Shown: positions 36,764 through 46,260, counted from the first letter of the stretch. The stretch is 64,000 bases of DNA from Candidatus Aminicenantota bacterium (GCA_016927475.1 JAFGMO010000103.1:1-64000), one strand, 5' to 3'. Translations and numbers: made by a program. The notes: a model not told the origin generated them from the letters alone.

Positions 36764-38236
36764 TTACCTATTCGCCCAATGATAGCTGCTTATAAAGGCC
36801 AACCGGGCGATGTCGGCCATGATGTCGGGATTGATACGGTAGATGGTGTCACCGGGAAGATGGTAATGGAGATGGGGGCCGTTGGAGAAAAAGGCGACAC
36901 AGATCGCCCCTTCCTGGAAAAACGGGGCATAATCGGAACCGCGTACGCCGACTGCCCTCATCTGTCCTGTTCGGCGCAGGATGCCGACGTGTTCATCGGC
37001 CGCCTTGAGAACCTCGGGAAGACCCGGTACATCCGGACTGTGGGAGCAGACCGTTCCGTCACCTTCACCTTCCATGTCAAAATTAAACATGGTGTCCACC
37101 TTTTCAAAAGGGGAGGGTAAATGATGAACAAAATAGGTCGATCCCTGAAGCCCCATCTCTTCCCCTCCGAAAAGGACAAAAACGACCGATCTTTTCGGCC
37201 GCTTTTTCAGCTTGGAAAAGGCTTCAGCCAGTTCCATCACAACAGCGCTGCCGCTGGCGTTGTCGTCCGCGCCGGGGAAGATCAGGCCGCAGTGAGCTCC
37301 GCAGTGGTCGAAGTGGCCGCCGATTACCAGGCATTCTTTTTTGAGTTTGGAGTCCGATCCTTCGACATATCCGGCAATGTTGTACCCCCGTCCTTCGGGA
37401 AAATGACGGGAAACAACGCGGTAAGTGATCCTGGCATTCAAGGGGAAAGAGAGGGGTTTTTTGTAGGTCTGAAGATCTTTTCTCAAATCTACGGAGGTGA
37501 TGTTTTTTTCCGCCAACAACTTGTCGGCCGCTTTTTCGCTGATGACCGCTGGTGTGAATTGCGGGACCAGATCTCCGTTCGGGTTGGCGGCTGGTTTGTC
37601 GTAAATATATATGATACCCAGGGCTCCTTTGGATTTGGCCATGTTCATGCGAAAGCGGTGGTGGTCGTGTTTGACAAAACCCGCTTCACGCCTGTCGGGA
37701 GTGCCGCGAAAGCAGAGAACGAATTTTCCGGCGGGGTCGATACCGGCATAGTCGTCATAACCCAGCTCGGGGGCGCAGATACCCCAGCCCGCAAAAACCA
37801 CTCCGGCCGTGTGCTCCCCGCTGTCACTGAAAAGGAGAGGCAAAAAGTCATCAAGAAGCTTTAGGGAAATGTCCATAGTGGCGGATTCTTCGCTTCCTGA
37901 GGATTTTTTAGGCAGATGGAAGGTCATCTCCGCTTCATCGACAATGGTGTAAGGAGAAGGATATTCCAGAAGATAGCCCGACTTTTGGCTGATAGGTTTT
38001 AATCCCCAGCGGCAGAACATTCCCGCCGCCCATTCCGCAGCTGCCGTATACCCTTCATGCCCCGTCAGCCGGCCGGCATATTTGGGGAGTGCCATGGTTT
38101 TGCAGTAATTATAAGGATCCATGGGTTTTATGGATGCAAGTCCGGGCTCCAGGTAATTTTCCAGTTTGTCCGCCTGCATAGTCAGGCAGAAGCCGATCAA
38201 AAGCATTACGACAAATAACCGTTTTTTCAGTATCAT
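36764..38236 (-). CDS. M28 family metallopeptidase (exported)
   Basis: Zinc-dependent aminopeptidase family M28. Signal peptide (FVVMLLIGFCLTMQA). Metal ligands are visible in order: GGHFDHCG, GADDNASGSAV, FGGEEMGLQGS, FNFDMEGEGDG and YHLPGDT. A PA-like insertion precedes the catalytic domain (GYDDYAGIDPAGKFVLCFRG). Last gene of an operon with a cyclophilin, a small membrane protein and an AGCS symporter, overlapping the symporter by 4 nt. It is a diverged paralog of the M28 gene at 41496. Confidence 0.9.
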   Translation of the reverse strand: MILKKRLFVVMLLIGFCLTMQADKLENYLEPGLASIKPMDPYNYCKTMALPKYAGRLTGHEGYTAAAEWAAGMFCRWGLKPISQKSGYLLEYPSPYTIVDEAEMTFHLPKKSSGSEESATMDISLKLLDDFLPLLFSDSGEHTAGVVFAGWGICAPELGYDDYAGIDPAGKFVLCFRGTPDRREAGFVKHDHHRFRMNMAKSKGALGIIYIYDKPAANPNGDLVPQFTPAVISEKAADKLLAEKNITSVDLRKDLQTYKKPLSFPLNARITYRVVSRHFPEGRGYNIAGYVEGSDSKLKKECLVIGGHFDHCGAHCGLIFPGADDNASGSAVVMELAEAFSKLKKRPKRSVVFVLFGGEEMGLQGSTYFVHHLPSPFEKVDTMFNFDMEGEGDGTVCSHSPDVPGLPEVLKAADEHVGILRRTGQMRAVGVRGSDYAPFFQEGAICVAFFSNGPHLHYHLPGDTIYRINPDIMADIARLAFISSYHWANR

Positions 38237-39600
38237 AGGATTCCTCCTTTAGACATTTTTATTTTGTCCAAATAATTTTTCACGGAAGCGACGGCCAGTC
38301 CGGAAAGGCCGGCGATTCCGATTAGATTGGTAAGGGCCATCATGCCGTTGAAAACATCACCGATAGACCAGGCGGATTCGACGGTGAGGATGGCTCCGAT
38401 GAAGATGACCACACAGAAAATCCAACGGAAAGGAAGCCGTACCCAGTTTCCCAGAAGATAGCTGAAAGAGATCTCTCCATAATAGGGGACGGCAATGAGG
38501 CTGGAATAGCCGAAAAGAAAGGAACTGGCAGTAACGATCAATCCACCTGCCTGAGGGATAGCAGCGTTGAAAGCCGCTGCGGTCATTCCCGTACTCGTTC
38601 CTTCGGTCCAGGCTCCGCTGACGAGTACGGTCAGCGCAGTCAAAGTACAGATGATGAGCGTGTCGAATAAAACATCCAAGGAGGCTATGAGTCCCTGGCG
38701 GACGGGTTCGCTTGTTTTGGCTGTCGCATGAAAAACAGCCGCCGTTCCTGTGCCCGCTTCGTTGGAATAAGCGCCTCGTGAAAAACCGTAGCGGATAGCA
38801 CGGGCCACTGTCGCACCGGCGATACCTCCGGATACGGCCGAAGGCTTGAAAGCCCCGGTAAAAATCAGGACAAATGCCTGGGGGATTTTTGAGGAAAAAA
38901 TAAGGATGGTAACCAGGGCGCCTCCGATGTAAAGAATAACCATAAGCGGGCTGAGAAACTTGGTTACCCGGGCAATGGATTTTATGCCGCCGATGATGAC
39001 CAGCCAGGTCAGAACAGCCAGTCCGATCCCCGTAATCCAGGGTTCGATATGGAGCTGTTTTTCCAGAACAAGGGCAATGGAGTTGGCCTGAACGGTAGTC
39101 GTTGAGAAGAGGGGTTTGCAGCCCATAAAAAAGGCGAAAATACCCGCCAGCCAGGGAAGTTTCAATCCGCGGCTTATGTAGTACATCGGACCGCCTATAA
39201 CGGACCCGTCGGAGGATGTAATCTTGAATTTTTGCCCGAGAACGGCTTCCACCAGTTTTGTGGCCATACCGAAAAATGCGGCCACCCACATCCAAAAAAC
39301 AGCTCCCGGTCCGCCCATGGCGATGGCCGTACAGACACCACCGATATTTCCGTTGCCGATAACAGCGGCCAGTGAGGTGCTCAGAGCCTGAAAAGAAGAA
39401 ATATCCCCGCTTGCTTTTTGATCGCTTTCCCTTGTTTTTTTCCAGCCCAGGAGGAGCCGGAAGGAAAAGCCCAGATATCTAACCTGTACCAATTTAAGGC
39501 GAAGGGTCAGGTAAATGCCCACTCCCAGGAGGAGTACGGCCATGTGCGGTCCCCAGACGATGGAACCGAGGAGCCGGATGGTTTTATCGAAAAAATTCAT
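38233..39600 (-). CDS. Sodium:alanine/glycine symporter (AGCS family)
   Basis: A 455-residue polytopic carrier importing small neutral amino acids with sodium. Family signatures are clear: AVIGNGNIGGVCTAIAMGGP, then GPGAVFWMWVAAFFGMATKL, IGGPMYYISRGLKLPWLAGI and SNEAGTGTAAVFHATAKTSE. It lies between a small membrane protein (4-nt overlap) and an exported M28 peptidase (4-nt overlap), so peptide hydrolysis and amino-acid uptake appear to be co-expressed. Confidence 0.93.
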   Translation of the reverse strand: MNFFDKTIRLLGSIVWGPHMAVLLLGVGIYLTLRLKLVQVRYLGFSFRLLLGWKKTRESDQKASGDISSFQALSTSLAAVIGNGNIGGVCTAIAMGGPGAVFWMWVAAFFGMATKLVEAVLGQKFKITSSDGSVIGGPMYYISRGLKLPWLAGIFAFFMGCKPLFSTTTVQANSIALVLEKQLHIEPWITGIGLAVLTWLVIIGGIKSIARVTKFLSPLMVILYIGGALVTILIFSSKIPQAFVLIFTGAFKPSAVSGGIAGATVARAIRYGFSRGAYSNEAGTGTAAVFHATAKTSEPVRQGLIASLDVLFDTLIICTLTALTVLVSGAWTEGTSTGMTAAAFNAAIPQAGGLIVTASSFLFGYSSLIAVPYYGEISFSYLLGNWVRLPFRWIFCVVIFIGAILTVESAWSIGDVFNGMMALTNLIGIAGLSGLAVASVKNYLDKIKMSKGGIL

Positions 39601-39818
39601 GAATTCCGGCGTTCTTTTCGTTTCCGGGTGATTTCCTGTTTCACAGCCTTATGAAGCACCAAAAAATAATAGATGACAAGCAAAACGATGATGGTCAGAA
39701 AACGGGTTGTGTTTCCCTGAAGGAGGCTGAAAACGGCGAAGCCGAGAATCCCGATGAGCAGAAAAAGATGAAAGAAGGCGAAAGCCAGATCGAAAAAGCA
39801 GCTCGAACGGCGGCTCAT
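39597..39818 (-). CDS. Small two-helix membrane protein
   Basis: A 73-residue protein with two predicted membrane helices (LAFAFFHLFLLIGILGFAVF and LTIIVLLVIYYFLVLHKAV) and a basic tail (KQEITRKRKERR). No family recognised. Its reality is supported by position: 10 nt after the cyclophilin stop and a 4-nt overlap with the AGCS gene. It may be a small accessory subunit of the symporter, which is inference only. Confidence 0.6.
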   Translation of the reverse strand: MSRRSSCFFDLAFAFFHLFLLIGILGFAVFSLLQGNTTRFLTIIVLLVIYYFLVLHKAVKQEITRKRKERRNS

Positions 39819-39828
39819 AGCACGCGGA

Positions 39829-40407
39829 TTATTTGTGCCGTGTGACGGAGATTATCTCGATGTTTTCCCGGGGGACATCGTTCATGTCGTTCTTGGTCAT
39901 GGTTTTGACACTGGCGATAGCGTCGACGACATCCATCCCGTCGATCACTTTCCCGAAAACGGCGTAGCCGTATCCATCCATGGTATCGTCCTTATGGTCC
40001 AGTCCGGGATTGTCGACGTGGTTGATGTAGAACTGGCAGCTTGCGCTGTGAATGGGGCGTCCCCGGGCCATGGCCAGGGTGCCTCTTTTGTTGCTGAGGC
40101 CGTTCCCGGCTTCATTCATGATGGCATTTTTGCCCCGTTTCGGCCTTAATGCAGGGGTATAACCTCCTCCCTGGATCATGAAGTTTTTTATGACCCGGTG
40201 AAAAATGGTGCCGTCGTAAAATTTTTCATCAACGTACATCAAAAAGTTTTCAACGCTGATGGGCGCTTTTTCAGGGTAAAGCTCTAAAAGAATGTCTCCC
40301 ATGGTCGTTTTCATCAAAACTTTGGGATTCCCGTTCCCGGCGGAAAGGATCATGGGCAAGGAAAGCAAAAAACCCAAGACGCTCAAGATGGCGATGGTTT
40401 CTTTCAT
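39829..40407 (-). CDS. Exported cyclophilin-type peptidyl-prolyl isomerase
   Basis: A 192-residue periplasmic PPIase. Signal peptide IAILSVLGFLLSLPMILSAG; catalytic-core stretches FYDGTIFHRVIKNFMIQGGG (with the Arg of FHRV), LAMARGRPIHSASCQFYIN, and YAVFGKVIDGMDVVDAIA. The family Trp for cyclosporin binding is not evident. GAGGAGG lies about 8 nt before the ATG. It opens the four-gene operon ending in the M28 peptidase. Confidence 0.92.
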   Translation of the reverse strand: MKETIAILSVLGFLLSLPMILSAGNGNPKVLMKTTMGDILLELYPEKAPISVENFLMYVDEKFYDGTIFHRVIKNFMIQGGGYTPALRPKRGKNAIMNEAGNGLSNKRGTLAMARGRPIHSASCQFYINHVDNPGLDHKDDTMDGYGYAVFGKVIDGMDVVDAIASVKTMTKNDMNDVPRENIEIISVTRHK

Positions 40408-40490
40408 GGAAGGAGCCTCCTCTTTTATGATGTCGAAGAAATTTCAAGATAGCAGAAACGCAAGCCATGCGCAAGCAAAGCAATTTGGTG

Positions 40491-40519
40491 TTGACATTTA
40501 CAGGGAAAGCCTATATATC
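40491..40519 (+). promoter_or_regulatory. Sigma-70 type promoter for the beta-barrel gene
   Basis: TTGACA at 40491-40496, a 17-nt spacer and TATATC at 40514-40519. The start would fall near 40526, about 30 nt before the ATG at 40557, with an AAGGAG ribosome site between. Confidence 0.65.
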
Positions 40520-40556
40520 TTTTTGCATAAACGAGAGCAAAAAAGGAGACATCGCT

Positions 40557-41390
40557 ATGGGTAATCGAAGATTGAAATTTTTCCTTGTTCTTTTTTTAGC
40601 CGTTCTGCTGTTCCAGCCGGCCTGGGCCAAAAAAGGAAAATTTGAGTTCGGATTTCATTACGGAAGGTGGTCGGTGAATATTGTTAAAGGTATCATCGAG
40701 GATACCATAGGCGAAACCTTCGAAGACAGCCTCAGGGATACCATACTGGATGAAATTCAGGAGGACCATCCGGAACTACAGGAAAGTGTTTATGATCAAG
40801 AGATCAATTTTTATTCCGGAGGGCCGCATATGGGTGCCGAACTGCGCTGGTATCCAGGAGGTGAAAAAGGCTCCTTCAGCCTGGGGTTGGCCGTGGAGAA
40901 AACGACCTTACGGCTTGGGTTGCGCGACACGACGGTTGACATGGAGCTGATTAATGAAACCACCATGGAAATATCGACTTTCGAAGGAACGGTGAACAGC
41001 ATGGAAATGGAATTCAAGCCCCTTTCCTTCCACCTGACCTTTCGCTGGGATATAAAGCCCTCGTGGAGAATTCGGCCCTATATCACCTTCGGTTTGGGAG
41101 TGGCAATGATCTCGTATTTTGAAAATGCCACGGTGGGTTATGATTTTGAAGGTACCCTCCAAATTCCCGGAGAAGACCTCGAAAGCTACAGCGATCAGGA
41201 TTCTAAAACCGTTCTTGAGCTTAAGGAAGAGGCCGATGACCCGGATGAATTCTACATTCCCCCTGTTTTTCCTTTTGTCCAGCTCAACATCGGGATAAAA
41301 GGACAACTGGCCGGCGGGCTATATATTTTAGCCGATGCCGGGATTTTTGACGGGTTCCTTTTTAAGGGGGGATTGTCCTACAGATTTTAA
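40557..41390 (+). CDS. Outer-membrane-like beta-barrel protein
   Basis: A 277-residue exported protein: signal peptide LKFFLVLFLAVLLFQPAWA, then alternating strands typical of small outer-membrane barrels (KFEFGFHYGRWSVNIVKG; PLSFHLTFRWDIKP; WRIRPYITFGLGVAMISYF; FVQLNIGIKGQLAGGLYILA) and a terminal aromatic GGLSYRF, the usual insertion signal ending in Phe. Acidic loops contain ESYSDQDSK and EEADDPDEF. ATG 40557 is preceded by AAAGGAG and by a good promoter. The role is unknown. Confidence 0.75.
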   Translation: MGNRRLKFFLVLFLAVLLFQPAWAKKGKFEFGFHYGRWSVNIVKGIIEDTIGETFEDSLRDTILDEIQEDHPELQESVYDQEINFYSGGPHMGAELRWYPGGEKGSFSLGLAVEKTTLRLGLRDTTVDMELINETTMEISTFEGTVNSMEMEFKPLSFHLTFRWDIKPSWRIRPYITFGLGVAMISYFENATVGYDFEGTLQIPGEDLESYSDQDSKTVLELKEEADDPDEFYIPPVFPFVQLNIGIKGQLAGGLYILADAGIFDGFLFKGGLSYRF

Positions 41391-41449
41391 CCTAAAAAAA
41401 AGTTCAGCTTTTTTTCTTTTCCTTTATAGCTTTTTGCCTTAAGATGATT

Positions 41450-41484
41450 ATCCGGGAACACTTTTAGCAGCCCGGATCATTTTT
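41450..41484 (+). terminator. Possible terminator hairpin
   Basis: ATCCGGG (41450-41456) pairs with CCCGGAT (41471-41477), followed by CATTTTTG. It could end the beta-barrel transcript, or act in the leader of the following M28 gene, whose GAGGAGG begins a few bases later. Confidence 0.4.
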
Positions 41485-41495
41485 GAGGAGGCATC

Positions 41496-43007
41496 ATGAA
41501 AAAATCCTACAAAATTTTGCCCGTTTTTTTATGTGTTTTTTTCCTGGCCGGCTTGGCGCTTCGTGCTCAAAGCACAGCCGATACGGAGGAGCAAAAGCTT
41601 CTCCAGGTTATGCATTCCATCTCCAGTCACACCCTCTATGATTATGTCAAAGAATTGGCATCAGATAAGTACTGGGGCAGGCTGACGGGGACGAAGGGCT
41701 TCAACGACAGCGCCAGCTGGGTGATATCCCATTTTGAAAAATGGGGCCTCAAACCGGCCGGGGATGATGGAACTTTTCTCCAGGCTTTCCCCAATCCGTA
41801 CACTCTGGTTCACGAAGGATGCCGGGTTGTGCTCCACCTGGATGTCAATGGGGGTAAGGTGGAGAAAAACTACCATTACTACGACGAATTCATTCCCGGC
41901 AGTACCTCGGACTCCGGAGAAGTGACGGCCGAGGTTATCTATGTCGGTTACGGTATTACGGCTCCGGAGCTCGGTTATGACGATTACGCCGGTGTCGATG
42001 TTGAGGGGAAGATCATTTTAATGGAACGGGAGGTTCCCGTTTCTCCCAACCGGGATCCGGAATTGTTTAAAAAATGGCGCCCCTATTCATTTCATCAATA
42101 TAAGCTGGAGAATGCCCATGACCACGGTGCCAAGGGAATGCTTTACAACTACGGGCCCATCGGCAATCCCAATAATTCCTTTCGGAAAGGTTTTATTTAC
42201 AGCCATGTCGGACCGGCCGTTGTCGAGGATGTTTTTGCCGGGACCGGCCGGAAGTATCAGGATGTAGTCGGGAAAATCAAAGAGACTCTCAAACCCCAGT
42301 CCTTTGCCACAGGCAAGACGTTCACCATCAAGAATGTGACCGAGCATTTTCCCGAAGGAACGGCTTATAACGTTATTGGGATACTTGAGGGTTCCGATCC
42401 CGTTCTAAAGGATGAGGTCATCATTCTTGGAGGTCATCTGGACCATTTGGGCAGGTGCTGGGAGATCATGCCCGGGGCCAACGATAATGCTTCCGCCGTG
42501 GCCGTGATTATGGGGATAGCCGAAGCCCTATCCCAATCGCCGGTCAAGCCTCCGCGTTCGGTGATGTTTCTCTGTTTCGGAGCCGAAGAGCAAGGTGTGG
42601 CCGGGTCTGATTATTATGTGAAAAATCCTGTCGTTCCCCTTGAAAAAACGGCGGCTTTTATCAATATGGACGGCGTCGGTGTCGGTGACAAACTCAGCGC
42701 CCTGGCTTCCAAGGATTTTCCGGAGTTTTGGGCTTTTATCGACCGGGCCAACCAAAAATATATCCACCGTCTCATTCGAACATCCAGCTTTGCCAATATC
42801 GCCCGGCCAAGGCTGGACGCGGCTCGTTTTTTGTGGGCGAATGTGCCTTCCATTTCCTTTGGAGCATCCGGTGGCCCTACCAACTATCATACACCGGGGG
42901 ATAACATTGACATCATTACACCCGAGATCATGGAAGATTTGGCCCAGATGCTGTATATAGCTGTGCTGGATATGGCCGACGAAGAAAAACTGGATTTCCG
43001 GAAATAG
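41496..43007 (+). CDS. M28 family metallopeptidase (exported)
   Basis: Second M28 zinc peptidase, 503 residues. Signal peptide ILPVFLCVFFLAGLALRAQ; PA-like insert (GYGITAPELGYDDYAGVDVE); zinc ligands in GGHLDHLG, GANDNASAVAV, FGAEEQGVAGS, NMDGVGVGD and YHTPGDN. The N-terminal pattern (KYWGRLTGTKGFNDSASWV then WGLKPAG) also occurs in the protein at 36764-38236, so the two are paralogs. GAGGAGG precedes the ATG. An iron alcohol dehydrogenase follows 11 nt later. Confidence 0.9.
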   Translation: MKKSYKILPVFLCVFFLAGLALRAQSTADTEEQKLLQVMHSISSHTLYDYVKELASDKYWGRLTGTKGFNDSASWVISHFEKWGLKPAGDDGTFLQAFPNPYTLVHEGCRVVLHLDVNGGKVEKNYHYYDEFIPGSTSDSGEVTAEVIYVGYGITAPELGYDDYAGVDVEGKIILMEREVPVSPNRDPELFKKWRPYSFHQYKLENAHDHGAKGMLYNYGPIGNPNNSFRKGFIYSHVGPAVVEDVFAGTGRKYQDVVGKIKETLKPQSFATGKTFTIKNVTEHFPEGTAYNVIGILEGSDPVLKDEVIILGGHLDHLGRCWEIMPGANDNASAVAVIMGIAEALSQSPVKPPRSVMFLCFGAEEQGVAGSDYYVKNPVVPLEKTAAFINMDGVGVGDKLSALASKDFPEFWAFIDRANQKYIHRLIRTSSFANIARPRLDAARFLWANVPSISFGASGGPTNYHTPGDNIDIITPEIMEDLAQMLYIAVLDMADEEKLDFRK

Positions 43008-43018
43008 GCAAATTCTTA

Positions 43019-44158
43019 ATGAGATTTTTTATTCCGACGCGAATTATTTTTGGATCAGGCTCCTTAAAGCGTGTTGATGAGGTAGCCAGGGAGGTTTGCG
43101 GTTCAACCAAGGGATTTTTAATCACCGACAGCGGTGTTCATGAAGCCGGCATTCTGGCGCCGGTTCTTCGATGTTTTCCTGACATGCCCGTATTCGATGG
43201 CGTCGAGCCAAATCCCCGCCATGAGACCGTAAACAGGGCTGCTGAGGAAGTGCGGAGCTTTAAGCCGGATTTTATCCTGGGCATCGGGGGCGGCAGTGCA
43301 CTTGATGCGGCCAAGGCAGCGGCCATGCTGGCCTCCAACCCGGGAAATATCGAGGATTATGAGGGGAAGGGGAAGTATAAAAACCTTCCCCTTCCTTTTA
43401 TCGCTGTTCCGACAACCTGCGGTACGGGAAGTGAGGTGACTTGGGTTTCCGTTATTACCCATACCGAAAGAAAGTTTAAAATGAGTATAAAAGGGCCGGA
43501 AATGTTTCCCGCCGCGGCCCTTATCGATCCCGACCTGCTGCTCACGCTTCCCCGTCGGCTCATCGCCTCTACCGGACTGGATGCGCTGACCCACGCCGTC
43601 GAAGCCTATACGGTCAAACCGGCCACCCCTTTTACGGATGTTTTCGCCCGGCGGGCGCTGGAGCTTATTTTTAATTCGCTCGAAGAGGCTTGCACCGATA
43701 TTCAGCATAACATTCAGGCGAGGAAAGGGGTGATGCTGGGCAGCACCATGGCCGGAATCGCTTTCGGGAACAGCGATGTGGGGGCGGTTCACTGCATCGC
43801 CGAGTCCGTAGGTTCTCTCTACGACACGCCGCACGGTGTGGCCAACTCGGTTTTTTTGCCTTTTGTCATGGAATACAACATGCCGGAAGTCGAAGGCCGT
43901 TATGCCGATATCGCCCGTATCGCGGGGATTCAAGAGGAAGATAACGGGACGGCTGCCAAGGCTTTGATCGAAAAAATAAGACAAATATCCCGGAAGCTTG
44001 AGATTCCTTCCTTTCGTGATTTGGGAATTCCGGAAAGCGCCTTTAGCGAGATCGCCCAAAAATCTTTTATCAACAATTCCAACCCTTCCAACCCACGGCT
44101 ATTGGAGGAAAAAGACTATCTGGAGCTATTGAATATTGCCTACAAATCATTCAGTTAA
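43019..44158 (+). CDS. Iron-containing alcohol dehydrogenase
   Basis: Group III metal-dependent alcohol dehydrogenase, 379 residues, cytoplasmic. NAD site ILGIGGGSALDAAKAAAML; PTTCGTGSEVTWVSVI; metal ligands in GLDALTHAVEAY, GAVHCIAESVG and YDTPHGVANSVFLPFVMEYN. Likely reduces aldehydes from amino-acid or sugar fermentation. It is 11 nt downstream of the M28 peptidase and is the last gene before the AT-rich island. Confidence 0.93.
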   Translation: MRFFIPTRIIFGSGSLKRVDEVAREVCGSTKGFLITDSGVHEAGILAPVLRCFPDMPVFDGVEPNPRHETVNRAAEEVRSFKPDFILGIGGGSALDAAKAAAMLASNPGNIEDYEGKGKYKNLPLPFIAVPTTCGTGSEVTWVSVITHTERKFKMSIKGPEMFPAAALIDPDLLLTLPRRLIASTGLDALTHAVEAYTVKPATPFTDVFARRALELIFNSLEEACTDIQHNIQARKGVMLGSTMAGIAFGNSDVGAVHCIAESVGSLYDTPHGVANSVFLPFVMEYNMPEVEGRYADIARIAGIQEEDNGTAAKALIEKIRQISRKLEIPSFRDLGIPESAFSEIAQKSFINNSNPSNPRLLEEKDYLELLNIAYKSFS

Positions 44159-44431
44159 GCTGCAAATCCAGTAGTTTGTTGGGCTGTTGTATCGCTTGGA
44201 TAGCATATCATTCTTGGTAAATTGATGGTGTCTATCGTTTGTAATAACTGGTTTGGCCAATGAAAACATTTTATGTCCTTCTACAAGCCCAACTAACAAC
44301 AAGTCCACAGAAATCCGATTCAGTCACCTGATCTTTCGTGCATTAGAACAAGAGCACCCAAAGAAATCATTTAAAATCTGCAGAGAAGAAGATATAATTA
44401 ATCTTCGCAGAGACCAAACGTATAGATCAAT

Positions 44432-45370
44432 ATGAATACTCAATTAGTGTTTACATATCTGCTTGTTTTTCTCTTTTTTTCTATAACAATCTTCACTTCA
44501 ACAAAACTCTATAAGAAATACAGTTTAAAATATCTCCTTTTCTATATGGTATATATCATCATACACAACATACTGGGATTTTTCAGCTTGTTTGGAACTT
44601 ACTTCTATGACATGTTGCATCCTTCCATGAATGAGTCTCCTGGATCTATAGAAGAATTAATGTTTTTACTCATTCTGCCGTTGATTCCCGTATCGTTATT
44701 CATGTATCTAAACTTTACGGCTGAGATTCTCGATATACAACTTTCTAATAGATTGAAAAAAATCTTAATAATATCGTGGGGTTTTTTTTTATTGCTCTAC
44801 TTGATGATGATAGGAAGAGTCTACTTTATTCCTAGTGAGTCCCTTGTAGGTCTGGTGTTAAGTCTGGTTTACCTTTTAGCGGGAATCGTGTATTATCTGT
44901 CAAATTTTTTCCTTGTTTTCAAAGCATCGAAAATCAAAGATAAAACCCGGCAGAGAACAATTCAATTTATTGGATTTTTTTATCTGGGTGTATTGAGTTT
45001 TTATATCATATCTTTCCTCCAAGTAATCAAATTGAGTCATTTCTCCTTCCTGGTCCTCCATTTTGGGTATAATATTCCTCCTCTCATTTTTCTCTTTTTT
45101 TATCTCAAAAAAAGCAATCTCGGTATCTCTATACCGATCGGGCAAGAAGAAAATCTAAAGAATTTTTTCAAGCAACACGGAATAACTCCAAGAGAAAGTG
45201 AGATAATCTTGATGCTTTTAAGCGGGAGAAAGAATAAAGACATCGGGAAGGAACTGTTCATTTCTTGCTACACGGTAAAAAACCATCTTCACAATATTTA
45301 TCAAAAACTGGATGTGCGGAGTAGAATCCATTTGTATGAAATGATCATGAACCATATTCAAAAAGGATAG
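44432..45370 (+). CDS. Seven-TM membrane protein with C-terminal LuxR HTH
   Basis: A 312-residue regulator with seven predicted membrane helices filling residues 1-230 (first LVFTYLLVFLFFSITIFTST, last FSFLVLHFGYNIPPLIFLFF) and a LuxR-type HTH at the end: GITPRESEIILMLLSGRKNK, DIGKELFISCYTVKNHLHNI. It would sense a membrane signal and act directly on DNA, without kinase or receiver. The HTH resembles that of the propeller regulator at 15-2738. AT-rich compared with the genes before it. A 273-bp gap before it shows nothing convincing. Confidence 0.8.
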   Translation: MNTQLVFTYLLVFLFFSITIFTSTKLYKKYSLKYLLFYMVYIIIHNILGFFSLFGTYFYDMLHPSMNESPGSIEELMFLLILPLIPVSLFMYLNFTAEILDIQLSNRLKKILIISWGFFLLLYLMMIGRVYFIPSESLVGLVLSLVYLLAGIVYYLSNFFLVFKASKIKDKTRQRTIQFIGFFYLGVLSFYIISFLQVIKLSHFSFLVLHFGYNIPPLIFLFFYLKKSNLGISIPIGQEENLKNFFKQHGITPRESEIILMLLSGRKNKDIGKELFISCYTVKNHLHNIYQKLDVRSRIHLYEMIMNHIQKG

Positions 45371-45531
45371 TCTGAACAGAAGAATCCCTCCTCTTAAAAT
45401 CGATTGAAAGACATCATGTGTTGATTTGCCTGGGCTAATAAAATCGGCCTATGTGCAAAAATGAATCATTTTTCCTATTTCAACATCAAGTTTAATCGGC
45501 CAAAATAACTGCGTTAATCGAGAGAGGTATT

Positions 45532-46260
45532 ATGAAACAATTTCCGATCATATTATTTCTTATGGTTTTGAGAGTGCATGCTTTTCCAGAAAATATATCC
45601 GCCGATTATTCCTATAGGCTTTGGGAGATAGATAAGAAATCGCATTATTCACAGCCGTGGAAAGTCCATGAAATTGCACAAGACTTTAATCTGTTAGATG
45701 TATGGGAATATCCAATACGAGCAGATAAATCCAAGGGGCAGGATTTTTTATTTTTTCTTAAGATGACACAGCACCCTCCTCCAGACAAAATCAATAGATC
45801 TGTCTCAATCAAATTAAAGGCTGCAAGATTACTCATTTCTCTGCGGATGTTTTTGGGAAAGATTTTGGATCTGGATAAAAATATCAATACTCTTCCCATT
45901 CCAGGCTGCCAAGAGTCCAGCATCAGAGAAAGATTATCGATGAAGGATCGAAAGAGAAGCTTAGAATTATCAGAGTTGGGAATAAAAGACAGCAATAATG
46001 AAACATGGAGAATCGTTTACCTTTATGAGGATGAAATGTTAACGGAACTTTCCATTGATGCTGTTCATGTATTAATGCACCTAGGATGGGTACATAAGTC
46101 TGGGAATTTTTTCACAGCCCGGTTAGCGGTTTATGCAAAACCGAGAGGGATGATTGGCGATGTGTATATGAAATTAATAATGCCCTTTCGCCGTACTATA
46201 ATCTATCCAGCTTTAATGGAGAATGTAAAAAATACTTGGCAATTTTATAACAAAAAATAA
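45532..46260 (+). CDS. DUF2867 family protein
   Basis: A 242-residue protein with a short hydrophobic N-terminus (FPIILFLMVLRVHAF). The DUF2867 pattern is clear: an early WEIDKKSHYSQPWKVHEIAQ, then a C-terminal block WRIVYLYEDEMLTELSIDAV, HVLMHLGWV, LAVYAKPRGMIGDVYMKLIM and PFRRTIIYPALM. The molecular function of this family is not established. AT-rich; GAGAGAGG precedes the ATG. Confidence 0.75.
   Translation: MKQFPIILFLMVLRVHAFPENISADYSYRLWEIDKKSHYSQPWKVHEIAQDFNLLDVWEYPIRADKSKGQDFLFFLKMTQHPPPDKINRSVSIKLKAARLLISLRMFLGKILDLDKNINTLPIPGCQESSIRERLSMKDRKRSLELSELGIKDSNNETWRIVYLYEDEMLTELSIDAVHVLMHLGWVHKSGNFFTARLAVYAKPRGMIGDVYMKLIMPFRRTIIYPALMENVKNTWQFYNKK

Noticed and set aside
41391-41430. A-rich/T-rich stretch after the beta-barrel gene as a terminator
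   Set aside because: Pairing would be only A-T and weak; the GC stem at 41450-41477 is the better candidate.
44253-44435. 60-residue plus-strand frame before the seven-TM regulator
   Set aside because: Starts with TTG, no Shine-Dalgarno, no recognisable pattern, and overlaps the real ATG at 44432.
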